Shown one piece after another: positions 8,859 to 18,700 of a stretch of 64,000 bases of DNA. Where the stretch lies: assembly GCF_017745275.1 (NCBI RefSeq), contig NZ_JAGHZS010000014.1, forward strand, positions 1 to 64,000, given 5' to 3'. The position numbers and the translations under genes are program-made. The DNA comes from Chitinophaga sp. Its GTDB lineage: Bacteria; Bacteroidota; Bacteroidia; Chitinophagales; Chitinophagaceae. The notes beneath the pieces were generated by a model that was not told where the DNA came from, searched no databases, and worked only from the letters and a program-made list of their open reading frames with translations. The number at the start of each line of letters is the position of its first letter. Position 1 is the stretch's first letter.

Positions 8859-10034
8859 TAGCCCCCTTCTTCGCATTTCTTTCCTGATCAATGCCAGTTC
8901 CCGGCCCATTTGTCCGGCGATAGATGTATTTTCCTGGGCTCTGCGGAGCAGGTAAGGCATTACATCTTTTACGGGACCATAGGGAAGGTATTTGCTGACA
9001 TTATAGCCGGCGTGTGCCAGGTTGAAGGTAATGTTATCACTCATTCCCAGCAACTGGGAGAAGCTAACATGCGGGTGGTTATGAGGAATCCCTTTTTCAT
9101 CCAGCATACGGGCAGCCAGCATGCAGCTGTTTTCATTGTGGGTACCAATGAATACGGCCAGCTTATCAAGGTTATCAAGGCAGAATTTCACGGCTGCATC
9201 GTAATCTTTGTCTGTAGCGGCTTTGCTGGGTTGAATAGGTGTTGGATAATTATTTTCCGCGGCACGTTTATTTTCTTTTTCCATGTAAGCACCTCTTACC
9301 AATTTGGCGCCCAACAGATAGCCTTCCTGCTGTGCTTTTTGCAGGGATGTTTGCAGGAAAGCGTAGCGATCGTGGCAATATAACTGGAAGGTGTTATAAA
9401 CAACAACTTTGCCTTTATTGAATAAAGACATCATTTCGTTGGTGAGCTGATCAACCGGATCCTGGATCCAGGATTCTTCTGCATCTACGAGCACGGCCAC
9501 ATCATGTTTAGCCGCAGCTTCTGCAATGCCGTATATACGATTGCGTACGCGGGTATATTCTTCCTGCTCTGCCGCAGATAAGGTTTCTTTACGGTGGATT
9601 TTTTCCAGCAATTCAAACCTGGCAAAACCGGTAATTTTAATCGCAATAAAAGGAATATCAGGTCTGCTGCCTGCATATTGAATAGCGCGGATAAATTCAG
9701 GAACTGCGGCGTCATAGCTATCCTCGCCTTCCATTGCCTCTACCCCGTAGTCCAATGCTACTCCTACGTGATAGTTGCCCAGCTGTAATGCAGTGGTAGC
9801 TGCTTCTTCCAGGCTTTCTCCCCCACAGAACTGGGAGAAGATGGTGTTTTTAATAATTCCTTTAATAGGTAAGTGCAGTTTAAATGCGATCGGTGTCATC
9901 ACTGAACCGAATTTTACCAACCAGGGCTTCCCGATGTTACTAAAGAGAAAGTTGGCTTTTTTCAGTGCTTTGTCGGTCTTTGCCTCAAATGCAATAGCCG
10001 TATTATCAAATGATAAAGGTAGCTGCTTTTCCAT
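8856..10034 (-). CDS. Proline dehydrogenase, monofunctional
   Basis: This FAD enzyme oxidizes proline to pyrroline-5-carboxylate, the first step of proline catabolism. The 392-residue product has the single PRODH TIM barrel and lacks the aldehyde dehydrogenase half of bifunctional PutA. Family motifs include LVDAEESWIQDPVDQL, AKLVRGAYMEKEN, IGTHNENSC and the C-terminal YLPYGPVKDVMPYLLRRAQEN. I chose ATG 10034 because the only codon further upstream (TTG, 10043) lies inside a -7 promoter element. No P5C dehydrogenase is nearby, so the second step must be encoded elsewhere. Confidence 0.95.
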   Translation of the reverse strand: MEKQLPLSFDNTAIAFEAKTDKALKKANFLFSNIGKPWLVKFGSVMTPIAFKLHLPIKGIIKNTIFSQFCGGESLEEAATTALQLGNYHVGVALDYGVEAMEGEDSYDAAVPEFIRAIQYAGSRPDIPFIAIKITGFARFELLEKIHRKETLSAAEQEEYTRVRNRIYGIAEAAAKHDVAVLVDAEESWIQDPVDQLTNEMMSLFNKGKVVVYNTFQLYCHDRYAFLQTSLQKAQQEGYLLGAKLVRGAYMEKENKRAAENNYPTPIQPSKAATDKDYDAAVKFCLDNLDKLAVFIGTHNENSCMLAARMLDEKGIPHNHPHVSFSQLLGMSDNITFNLAHAGYNVSKYLPYGPVKDVMPYLLRRAQENTSIAGQMGRELALIRKEMRRRGL

Positions 10035-10040
10035 GGGCCG

Positions 10041-10071
10041 CAAAGTTAGGGTGCGTCAGGCTTTTAAACAA
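10041..10071 (-). promoter_or_regulatory. Promoter of proline dehydrogenase gene
   Basis: On the minus strand TTG (10071-10069) is followed after 20 bases by TAACTTTG (10048-10041), an exact Bacteroidota -33/-7 pair. The -7 element ends only 6 bases before the ATG at 10034, so the transcript should be almost leaderless. Confidence 0.55.
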
Positions 10072-10216
10072 AAATCATTGTTATATCAGCGCATCTTTTT
10101 AACAGCGTTATCAGATATTGTCTATTGCTTCTCATAAATTGTTTAAGCATACAGCTTTACCGCTGTTTATTTTATTACTTTTAGGTCTTTTCTATTACAT
10201 ACAAAATTCCCGGAAT

Positions 10217-11002
10217 ATGCTATTTAAAACTGATACTACTGCGTGGCCAAAGACTTTCATCGGATTCATCCTGGGAGGGGTAGTATTGACCGGATGCCAG
10301 CCTAAGGCGCCGGAAACCAAAAGTGAGAACCTGCAGGTACCAGGAGTACATTACCAATCGCATAAAGGCGTTACTGGTCAACGAACCGTGGTAAAACTGC
10401 CGGACAGCTCTACTGTTATCCTCAACGCCGCTTCCGTATTGGAAGTACCGGACAACTACCTTCAAGGCCACCGTGCGGTGATATTGGACGGGGATGCGTT
10501 TTTCGAGGTAACTCCTTCTACCGATACCTTTACCGTTACCAGTGATAAGTTGAAGGCGACCGTATTAGGCACCTCTTTCCGGATGCGTTCTTTTGCCAGT
10601 CAGCATGGCGCCACTGTTTACCTGCTTACCGGCAAAATCCGTGTGGGTAAATCTTATCATTCTCCTACGGATAACCAACCGGAGATCCTGGAACGTGGAC
10701 AAATGATTCTTGCCAATAATGAAATAGACCTGATGGAAAAAGAAACCTACCATCCGGAAGAACTGGAAACATGGCTATCCGATACCTTACATATTCAAAA
10801 CGCTACCCCCATGGCACTAAGCCGGACACTGGAAGAGTGGTTTGGTGTGGAAATAGAAATGAAAGGAGATGCCTCCAAAGCACCTGTTATTGCAGACGAA
10901 CGTTTTTATCATGCTACACTTGAGGAAGTGTTGCGTCGTTTGGGAGAACAACAAGGTTTCAAATATAAAATTACAGATAATAAAGCAGTGATTACATTTT
11001 AG
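10217..11002 (+). CDS. Lipoprotein made of FecR-type and DUF4974-type domains, without the anti-sigma part
   Basis: From ATG 10217 the product has 261 residues. The N-terminus reads as a lipoprotein signal peptide with lipobox LTGC (Cys about residue 26). The FecR periplasmic core follows (VVKLPDSSTVILNAAS ... VILDGDAFFEVTP ... KATVLGTSFRMRSF). The C-terminal DUF4974-like domain ends the protein (ATPMALSRTLEEWF ... KYKITDNKAVITF). Normal FecR proteins have an N-terminal cytoplasmic sigma-binding segment and one membrane helix. Both are absent here, and no sigma factor or SusC gene adjoins. A 33-residue upstream extension would need a TTG start and is unlikely. It may be a periplasmic sensor or decoy. 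Confidence 0.75.
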   Translation: MLFKTDTTAWPKTFIGFILGGVVLTGCQPKAPETKSENLQVPGVHYQSHKGVTGQRTVVKLPDSSTVILNAASVLEVPDNYLQGHRAVILDGDAFFEVTPSTDTFTVTSDKLKATVLGTSFRMRSFASQHGATVYLLTGKIRVGKSYHSPTDNQPEILERGQMILANNEIDLMEKETYHPEELETWLSDTLHIQNATPMALSRTLEEWFGVEIEMKGDASKAPVIADERFYHATLEEVLRRLGEQQGFKYKITDNKAVITF

Positions 11003-11103
11003 AAAATTACGAATTACGCATTTGTGGGGAGATGGTAAACGCGAATATCACTCGCTATCATCTACCCACAAATCCGTAATTCGTAATCCGTAATTCGTAA
11101 TTT
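11003..11103. repeat. Long intergenic inverted repeat, family B, copy 2
   Basis: The left arm has two AATTACG units and the right arm four. The apical part is CATTTGTGGGGAGATG against CATCTACCCACAAATCC. The loop holds GTAAACGCG...CACTCGC, the reverse complement of the loop core in the copy at 2637. It fills the gap between the stop at 11002 and the convergent stop at 11107. Confidence 0.9.
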
Positions 11104-11106
11104 CAC

Positions 11107-12135
11107 TTACATCGCCGCACCTACCCTTTGCAGTAATTCTTTTGTTTTCCTGATACCATCTTCTTCTGATAGTTTCTCGCCTTCATACTCCACTCCTATA
11201 AACCCTGTAAAACCAGCATCTTTCACGATTTTCAGGATACGGGGATAGTCGATCGTAGTTTCGTTACCGTTAGTATCGAAATCATAGCTTTTAGCACTAA
11301 CACCTTTGGCAAAAGGCATGAGTTCTGTTACGCCCTGGTAGCGATCGTATTCTTCGAGGCAGGTGGTTTTAGCCCAGGCTTCGGGCGTATCATTTTCAGG
11401 TTTGCTTCTTTTGATACAGAAGTTGCCCAGGTCCGGCAGGGTACCGCAGTTAGGCATGTTTACGGTTTTCATGATGCCACTCAGCCATTTACCGTTAGAC
11501 GACATGCCGCCGTGGTTTTCCACGATGACGCCAATACCGTGTTCCTTACCGAAGGCCGCAAGTTTGGTTAAAGATTCGGCGGCAGCTTTGGCTACATTTT
11601 CCGGTGTACCTTCACCGGCAGCATTCACACGGATAGAGTGGCAGCCCAGGAAAGCAGCGGCTTCTACCCATTTATAATGGTTCTCTACGGCCTGTAAACG
11701 TTTCTTTACATCCTGGTCCCCCATTTCCCCTTCACCATCGCACATGATTAATACACTGCGTACACCGAGATCATCGGCGCGTTTTTTCATTTCAGCCAGG
11801 TAAGTTTTGTCTTTTGCTTTGTCTTTGAAAAACTGGTTCACATACTCGATGCCGTGGATATCAAATTCATTTTTAGCGCGGGAAGCAAAGTCCAGGTGAT
11901 TCATTTTACCGGCAAACAAAGCTTTGTGGAAAGACCATTCTGCCAATGATATCTTAAAGAAAAGATCTTTGGCAGCGGCTTCGCCGGCTTTAGGAGCGGC
12001 GGTGCTGTCTTTCGTTTCTTCGTTGGTAGATTTACCATTATTACATGCTGCCAGTACAGCGGGTAACATACCGATTCCCATCGTGTATATTCCCATTTGA
12101 CGCAGGAACTCCCTGCGATTGTTTACATTACTCAT
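11107..12135 (-). CDS. Sugar phosphate isomerase/epimerase family protein, exported
   Basis: The 342-residue protein has a xylose-isomerase-like TIM barrel of the hydroxypyruvate isomerase/tagatose epimerase type. Its N-terminus carries a twin-arginine-like motif (NRREFLRQMG) and a lipobox (VLAAC). A low-complexity linker of about 30 residues follows (NEETKDSTAAPKAGEAAAK) before the barrel. Barrel motifs include HGIEYVNQFF, CHSIRVNAAGEG, GVIVENHGGMSS, TLPDLGNFC and FTGFIGVEYEG, whose Glu, His and Asp residues suit a divalent metal site. Such proteins are frequent in Bacteroidota and act on periplasmic sugars or inositols. The substrate is unknown and the context gives no hint. Confidence 0.85.
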   Translation of the reverse strand: MSNVNNRREFLRQMGIYTMGIGMLPAVLAACNNGKSTNEETKDSTAAPKAGEAAAKDLFFKISLAEWSFHKALFAGKMNHLDFASRAKNEFDIHGIEYVNQFFKDKAKDKTYLAEMKKRADDLGVRSVLIMCDGEGEMGDQDVKKRLQAVENHYKWVEAAAFLGCHSIRVNAAGEGTPENVAKAAAESLTKLAAFGKEHGIGVIVENHGGMSSNGKWLSGIMKTVNMPNCGTLPDLGNFCIKRSKPENDTPEAWAKTTCLEEYDRYQGVTELMPFAKGVSAKSYDFDTNGNETTIDYPRILKIVKDAGFTGFIGVEYEGEKLSEEDGIRKTKELLQRVGAAM

Positions 12136-12220
12136 ATCCGTGGGTTTTAAAATTGGTCTTCCTAAAATATTCTTTTACAGGGGGGAAAGCAAGTTTAGGA
12201 CCATAAAATTTCAGGTTGTC

Positions 12221-13111
12221 CTATTCAACAGGAATGCGGGGCAGCAATCCGTATGGGGCTGCAGCTGCGGCCGCGGCGGCTTGTAATGCACTATTGTAGG
12301 CTGTTGGTACGCCGGTGTGCTGCGCAAAAAGCTGCTGATAGTAGCCACTAAATTGCGGATAATATTGTTGTACTGCCTGCAGCACCAGTTGTTTACTATC
12401 AGCCTGTTCCTCTCCCCATAAGGTAATAGACGCAGGAAATACATAGCGGGCGCCATGTTCATGAAAAGCGGCGTATAGTCGTGCCAGTTGTTCCGGTGTA
12501 TCCGTAATAAAAGGCAGCAGTGGCATGAGGCTTACGCCTGTCATTAAACCGGCTGTGGCGCAACGTTGCATGGCTTGCAGGCGGAGCGACGGATCCGGGG
12601 CGCCGGGTTCAAATTGCTTTCCAATTACAGGATCAATGGTGCTGAAGGAGAAAGTAATAAAAGCACGATGGCTGTATTTGGCCAAATCAGGGGGCAAAAT
12701 GGCGTTTTCGTTGAGGCGGTGGAGTAAGTCCAGGTCGCGCAGTACCAGCGGCGATTTGGTAATGATATGTACGGGGAAGCGGTATTCAAGCAGCAGTTCC
12801 AGGATTCCCCGGGTGAGTCGTTCTTTTTCTTCTATAGGCAGGTAAGCATCTGTAACGGACGACAATACCACTATCCCCTGTTGTTGCTTTGCCGCCCTGG
12901 CAGCCAGTTGCCGGCGAAGCAACGTTAAAGCATCTGCTTTCACCGATAATTTATCGGCCATGTTGATGCCGTACTTGCTGCCGCGGATGTAGCAGTACAA
13001 ACAGTTGAAGGCACAACCGCTGTACGGGTTAATGGTATAGTCGTCCAGAAACCACGGATCCCTTTTCTTTGTTTTATTCAGCAGTGACGTTACAGTAATA
13101 TACCTGGGCAT
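12221..13111 (-). CDS. Radical SAM protein of the SplB-like family
   Basis: The 296-residue protein has the CX3CX2C iron-sulfur motif (C33, C37, C40 in SGCAFNCLYCYIRG) preceded by NPYSG, as in proteins related to spore photoproduct lyase. The barrel continues with VLSSVTDAYLPIEEKE, VHIITKSPLVLRDLDLL and FSFSTIDPVIGKQFEPGAP. The end is variable and contains a run of eight alanines. Homologues are widespread but their reaction is mostly uncharacterised, so I leave the function open. It starts 30 bases after the stop of the thioredoxin protein gene on the same strand and may be read as the last gene of that transcript. Confidence 0.85.
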   Translation of the reverse strand: MPRYITVTSLLNKTKKRDPWFLDDYTINPYSGCAFNCLYCYIRGSKYGINMADKLSVKADALTLLRRQLAARAAKQQQGIVVLSSVTDAYLPIEEKERLTRGILELLLEYRFPVHIITKSPLVLRDLDLLHRLNENAILPPDLAKYSHRAFITFSFSTIDPVIGKQFEPGAPDPSLRLQAMQRCATAGLMTGVSLMPLLPFITDTPEQLARLYAAFHEHGARYVFPASITLWGEEQADSKQLVLQAVQQYYPQFSGYYQQLFAQHTGVPTAYNSALQAAAAAAAAPYGLLPRIPVE

Positions 13112-13141
13112 AATAAAGCAATGTCACCGAAGGTCCGTATT

Positions 13142-14353
13142 TTATTTCATCTCTTTGATTTCATCCAGTTCTTTTTGAGCAATTTTCTGGATCTTGGAGG
13201 TTTCCTGCAGTGACAGTTGGTAAGCTGCTTCTGCTGCTTCCAGCGCCTCCGGCTTATTACCCAGCTCCTGGCATATCCTGGCGAGGGTGCCCTGGTTGCC
13301 GTATTCTTTAGGATCTATTATCACCGCGCGTTTAGCCAGCTTATAGGCTTGCTGCAGGAAGGCTTTATTGCCACCTGCCAGGTACTGGCAACGTCTGCCA
13401 AGGAAGCTCAGGCCGATGTCATCTTTTTTCATCACCCCTTCCAGTGCAATATCTGTTACGCGTATGAAGTTCTTTGCATCCGATGTAGTCAGGTAATATT
13501 CTGCCTGCATCATTAACGCTTTCTTTTGCAAAGCCGGATCGCTAGCATTAGACCAGGGAGCCAGGCGTGTAAAAAATGCAGTGCTGTCCTTCTTGCGGAT
13601 CAATCCATACAGTGCAGTATTGAGTAAGCGTTCCTGCACTTTATTTACTTCAGCAGTATCAAATTTCTTCGTGTATTCGTTTACGTGAGCAGTAAAAAAA
13701 TTACCCAACTTTTCATTTTCATCCCATGCAAAGGCTTGTATGGTTTGCCATCCCAGTGAGGTCAGCATATCCTTTTCTGTTAACTGAGCAATCAGCAGTC
13801 CGCTGATACTGTCCGCTTTGTTGCGGTCTGTTTTCTGTAATGCTTTGGCGTATGACAGTAAATTTTCCTTGCTGCGGTTACCGCTGTTAAAGGCTTTCTC
13901 CATGGCGGCCAGGGAGCGTTTTGGATCCAGCGCTTTCTTTCCTTCTTCTATAAATTCCGGTAACTCCATGCGGGAAGTAGCTTTATGTACCAGCTCTCCT
14001 TTGCCGTTAATAAACAGGTAAGTAGGAAATACCTGTACACCGTACCGTTTGCGTAACTCCGGCCCCTCTCCTTTCTCCATATCAATTTTATAATTGATAA
14101 AAGTGGTGTTGTAGTACCTGGCGGCGGTATCGTTTACGAAAACATTTTTCTCCATCCATTTGCAGGGAGCGCACCAGCTGGTGTAGCAGTCGATGAACAC
14201 CAATTTACCGGTGCGGGCGCTTTCCTTTAATACGTCTGCAAAGGCATCCTGACGGAAAACAATCCCGGTTTCCGGTTGCTGTGTCTGTGCCTGGATGCTG
14301 CCACTGAGCAAAAAGCTCAGCGACAGCATGTTTAATAAGAATAACTTCTTCAT
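13142..14353 (-). CDS. Periplasmic thioredoxin-fold protein with a C-terminal helical repeat region
   Basis: A signal peptide (to about residue 22, SIQAQ) is followed by a thioredoxin domain of about 120 residues with the redox pair C61/C64 in SWCAPCKWME and the cis-proline region VQVFPTYLFINGKGE. The remaining 250 residues look like TPR-type helices (KALMMQAEYYLTT, AYKLAKRAVIIDPKEYGNQGTL). This architecture is typical of thioredoxin proteins encoded at the end of SusC/SusD operons. It starts 11 bases after the SusD stop and is therefore probably co-transcribed. It may reduce disulfides in imported peptides or in envelope proteins. Confidence 0.88.
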   Translation of the reverse strand: MKKLFLLNMLSLSFLLSGSIQAQTQQPETGIVFRQDAFADVLKESARTGKLVFIDCYTSWCAPCKWMEKNVFVNDTAARYYNTTFINYKIDMEKGEGPELRKRYGVQVFPTYLFINGKGELVHKATSRMELPEFIEEGKKALDPKRSLAAMEKAFNSGNRSKENLLSYAKALQKTDRNKADSISGLLIAQLTEKDMLTSLGWQTIQAFAWDENEKLGNFFTAHVNEYTKKFDTAEVNKVQERLLNTALYGLIRKKDSTAFFTRLAPWSNASDPALQKKALMMQAEYYLTTSDAKNFIRVTDIALEGVMKKDDIGLSFLGRRCQYLAGGNKAFLQQAYKLAKRAVIIDPKEYGNQGTLARICQELGNKPEALEAAEAAYQLSLQETSKIQKIAQKELDEIKEMK

Positions 14354-14364
14354 ATAGCTATTGA

Positions 14365-15723
14365 TTAATATCCCTGGTTCTGTGCCACTACTTTACCGGC
14401 AGCCTGAATAGATTTCAGCGGGATAGGCAGGATATAACGCTGCTTACCCATAAACTGTGGTTTCATGGTTTTGATATCAAACTCCCCTTTGCTGGCATAT
14501 CTTACCATATCAAACCATTCTTCACCACTTTCACCACCCAGTTCATGTAGTTTTTCCAGGCGGATCGCTTTCAACAAGCCGGCGGCATCATCATCCGTGA
14601 TATCCGGCATCTGGGCGCGTTTACGAATTTTGTTTAATGCGGTCCGGGCATCTTCCAGGGATCCGCCACTTCTTACAATGGCTTCCGCCTGGATCAGGTA
14701 AATTTCCGCGAGGCGAAGGAAATATTCGGTATCTGCGTTGGAAGGTGCGCCATCTATGGTTCCGGCCATGAACTTACCATTGCGCACGCGGGTACCACTC
14801 ACTTTAATCGCCATGGTATCGCGTTTATCTCCCAGCATGATGGCCCGGTATAAGGCAGATGGTTTAAACCAGTTGCTAAATGCATAGCACTTGTTGTTGA
14901 TATTAGTGCTGGCATCATAAGGCGTCTGGAAAATGGCTTCTTTGGTATTATATATTTTTTTGGAGAAGATGATCTTGAAAGTATCCTCCAGGTTACGCTG
15001 TGTGCTCGTAGTCACCTGTTGGGCCATGGCAGCAGCTTCTGCATATCGTTGCTGATAAAGCAGCACTTTCGCTTTCAACGCGCGTGCAGCAATTTTTGAT
15101 GCATAAAAAGTACTGGAAAATTCATTGGTTTCGAGGATCGCTTCGTCCAGGTCTTTGTTGATCTGATCGTAAACAGCGCGTACGCCGGAGCGTGGGATGG
15201 CATCTCCATCTTTTATTGGTGTTGTATGAATTACTAAACCATAAGTAGAAGTAGTATCATAGAACTCTCCAAATAAGCGCAGCAGGTAAAAATAACTCAT
15301 GGCACGGAGGAACTTTGCTTCGCCGATGATCCTGGTCTTACGTGGGTCGTTACCCGGCAGCACCGCCGTTTTGGTAATAATATGATTGCTCATATTGATC
15401 AGCTTATATCCTCCGGCGTACATATATTCCAGCCAGTAATCACTGGTACGTACGTTATTGATGGAATAATCAGCGCCCATCTGCAAAGGCTCCATGGTAC
15501 CACCCATGAGTGCAGCGGCCGCAGGCATATAATAGTTAAAGGCCAGGGTATTTCCATTCAGGATACCGTAAGTACCATATAAGGTACTCTGTGCTTTTTC
15601 TACAGTAGTGATGGCGTTGGCATCTTCCAGCTGGTTTACCGGCGCTACGTCGGTAACATTCACCAGCTTGCAGGAAGCAAATAAAAAGGTAGCGGCTATT
15701 GTTGCTAAAATATATTGTTTCAT
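14365..15723 (-). CDS. RagB/SusD family lipoprotein
   Basis: The 452-residue surface lipoprotein has lipobox FASC (Cys about residue 19). The SusD fold is shown by GEAKFLRAMSYFYLLRLFGEF in the middle and by TEYFLRLAEIYLIQAEAIVR plus LNKIRKRAQMPDI at the C-terminus. It lies 11 bases downstream of its SusC-type partner and 11 bases upstream of the thioredoxin gene, so all three form one operon headed by FecR. The ligand is unknown. Metalloprotease and thioredoxin neighbours favour peptides rather than glycans, but that is inference. Confidence 0.93.
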   Translation of the reverse strand: MKQYILATIAATFLFASCKLVNVTDVAPVNQLEDANAITTVEKAQSTLYGTYGILNGNTLAFNYYMPAAAALMGGTMEPLQMGADYSINNVRTSDYWLEYMYAGGYKLINMSNHIITKTAVLPGNDPRKTRIIGEAKFLRAMSYFYLLRLFGEFYDTTSTYGLVIHTTPIKDGDAIPRSGVRAVYDQINKDLDEAILETNEFSSTFYASKIAARALKAKVLLYQQRYAEAAAMAQQVTTSTQRNLEDTFKIIFSKKIYNTKEAIFQTPYDASTNINNKCYAFSNWFKPSALYRAIMLGDKRDTMAIKVSGTRVRNGKFMAGTIDGAPSNADTEYFLRLAEIYLIQAEAIVRSGGSLEDARTALNKIRKRAQMPDITDDDAAGLLKAIRLEKLHELGGESGEEWFDMVRYASKGEFDIKTMKPQFMGKQRYILPIPLKSIQAAGKVVAQNQGY

Positions 15724-15734
15724 GATTTTTTCGT

Positions 15735-18700
15735 TTACAGGTTCACGTTAATACCGGCAGTAAAGGAGCGGGTCATTGGATAACCACTGGCATCAATACC
15801 TTGTGCAAAATTGTTGGCACCGGCATTGTTTACTTCCGGATCCAGTCCACTATATGGTGTTAGCGTAAACAGGTTACTACCGGTTACGAATACACGGATA
15901 TGATTGATCCGCACCCGATTCAGCGCTGGTGTATTAAAGACGTAAGCAACCTGCAGATTTTTGAGTTTAAAGAAACCCGCTTTTTCTATAAAGAAATCGG
16001 AGTCGCGACTATTATCATTAGGATCGTTGGTCACTAAACGGGGCAGCTTACCATTTTTATTGGACTCCGACCAGGAGTTGGCCAGAATATCCCTGTTATA
16101 GTTATAATAATTGGTTTTGAATATCATCATGTCTTTACGGGTCTGGTTATACAGGGAGTTACCAATGCTAAAGTTGAAGAATGCAGTGATTTCCCATTTA
16201 CCGATGCGTACAATGTTATTCCAGCCACCATAAAAATCAGGCTCTGATTTACCAATAATACCGCGGTCCTCGTCTGTAATGCGACCATCGCCATTCACAT
16301 CTACAAATTTAAAGTCGCCGGGAGCGGTTTCTTCAGATTGATAATATCCATCCGGCGCAGTTTTGTTGAGGGCATCAATTTCTGCCTGCGATTGGAAAAT
16401 ACCGGCTGTTTTGAAGCCTTCGAAATAGCCCATGCTCTGTCCTTCTCTCAATACGCCATTCAGGTCAAATCCACCATTCAGTTTTTCTACACGGCTACGT
16501 ATACGCGTGATGTTTACATCGGTGATATAGCTGAAGTTCTTACGGCGGATCACATCACTACCAATCTGGAATTCCCATCCACGGTTAGAAAAGTCACCTA
16601 CGTTATAGTATTGTTGCTGTGCACCGGTTTCCATGGTAATGCTACGGTACAGGATCATATCGCGGGTATACTTTCTGAAATACCCGATAGTACCTCTTAA
16701 TTTAGCTTTGAACATGGAGAAATCTACGGCTGCATCCAGCTGGTTGGTAGACTCCCAGCGGATATCCGGGTTCGGTACATCATTTACTATCATCCCGTTT
16801 TTACGATTGTAGAAGCTACCGGAAGTAAAGAGGGTAGTATATTGGAAGTCGGCGAAGTTAGCACTACCGGTTTTACCCGTAGACACGCGCAGTTTCAGAT
16901 CTTCCAGCCAGGTAGCACCTTTCATAAAGCTGGCTTCTGATAAGCGATACGCCAAAGCGGCAGAAGGGAAGAATGCCCAGCGGTGCCCCGGGGAGAACTT
17001 GGTAGATTCATCAGCACGACCTGTAAAAGTGAAATAGTATTTACCTGCGAAGTTATAGTTGGTACGCAGGAAGTAAGATTGTAATCCACTGATAGTACCA
17101 CCACTGGCCCAGGTATTCAGGATACTGGCACCGCCGAGGTGATTCAGGGCCTCATCATCTGAGAAGTTATTGGATTTGATGGTAACAAAATCGCTTTTAC
17201 TTTGCTGGAATGACGCTCCTGCTACTGCATTAATATTATGCTGGCCAAAGCTTTTCAGGTAACTCAGGGTATTATCAAAAATACGGGCAGTGCTGTTGTT
17301 CGTGTAGTCTTCCCTCGATCCGGTACGATTGTTCCGTATTTCGAATACATCAGAGGAAGGGGTATAGTTTAACATATCTCCCTTTATAATATTATAAGAG
17401 AGATCAGAACGCCATCTTAATCCTTTCACAATTTCCACTTCTCCAAAGAATGACATCAATACATTCTGACTTCTCTCACGCCTGGTATAATCCAGTTGGG
17501 AGATAGGATTAGGCTGTGAGCTATCCGGCGTAGCGCCATATCTGCCGAGGTTATCATATGGCGGTATATCCGGACGGTAGCGGATAATGCTGTAGTAACC
17601 CATGCCGCTATTGGTTTCCATCATGGAATAGTTCATGTTGGTACCGAGGCGCAAACGGTCGAACAGGGTTGTTTCCAGGCGGCTTCTCAGGTTATAGCGT
17701 TTAAAGCCACTACCTCTGATCACACCTGCCTGATCTGTTACGCTACCAGACACCGAATACAGGGTGCTTCCATTGTTAGAACCACCGTTGATGTTCAGGT
17801 AGATGTTGTTGGTCAGCGCTGTGCGAGTCATCTCTTTCGCCCAATCGGTGTTGATACCGGGATACAATACGGAATCTTTAGGGGTTGGTTTGCCTGCATT
17901 TCTATATGCAGTTTGTACTGTAGCCAGGTAATCAGCTGCATTCAGCGGATGATAGGTTTTAGCAAATTGATCAGCGGAAGCAGTGTATCCTACAGAGATG
18001 TCTGCTTTAGGGCCGGAGCGTCCGCGTTTAGTGGTAATAATTACTACACCGTTAGCCGCGCGGGAACCATAGATCGCTGCAGCAGAAGCATCTTTCAGGA
18101 TGTCCATGCTTTCAATATCTTCGGGGTTGATGCTGGCCAATGGGGATATTTGTCTGCTTACATCAGCAGCATATTGCTTATTCCCCTGACCACTGCCCAC
18201 TTCTACGGGCACCCCGTCAATTACATACAATGGTTCGTTGTTACCATAAGCAGAGGTACCACCACGGATACGGATAGCTGCAACCGCGCCAGGGGCGCCG
18301 GTAGTTTTTACCGCATTCACGCCGGCAGTGCGGCCTGCCAGTGCAGCATCAAAAGAAGTGGCATTCATTTTCTTCAAATCATCCGTTTTCACAGAGGATA
18401 CAGAACCGGTAAGGTCTTTTTTGTTAACCTGTCCATACCCTACTACCACGATGCTGCCCAGTGTTTTAGGATCTTCTGACAGCTGAATATCCATGTTTTC
18501 ACCTGTAATCACCACTTCCCGGGATTGCATGCCCACGGCGGAAAATACCAGGATATTTTTATCGGCAGGTACTTTAATGGTGAAATGTCCATCTTCATTG
18601 GTAGCAGCACCACGGGAAGTACCTTTTACCAATACAGAGGCGCCTGGCACCACACTCTTATCTTTTGTGCTGCTAACGGTACCGGAAATGGTACGCATCG

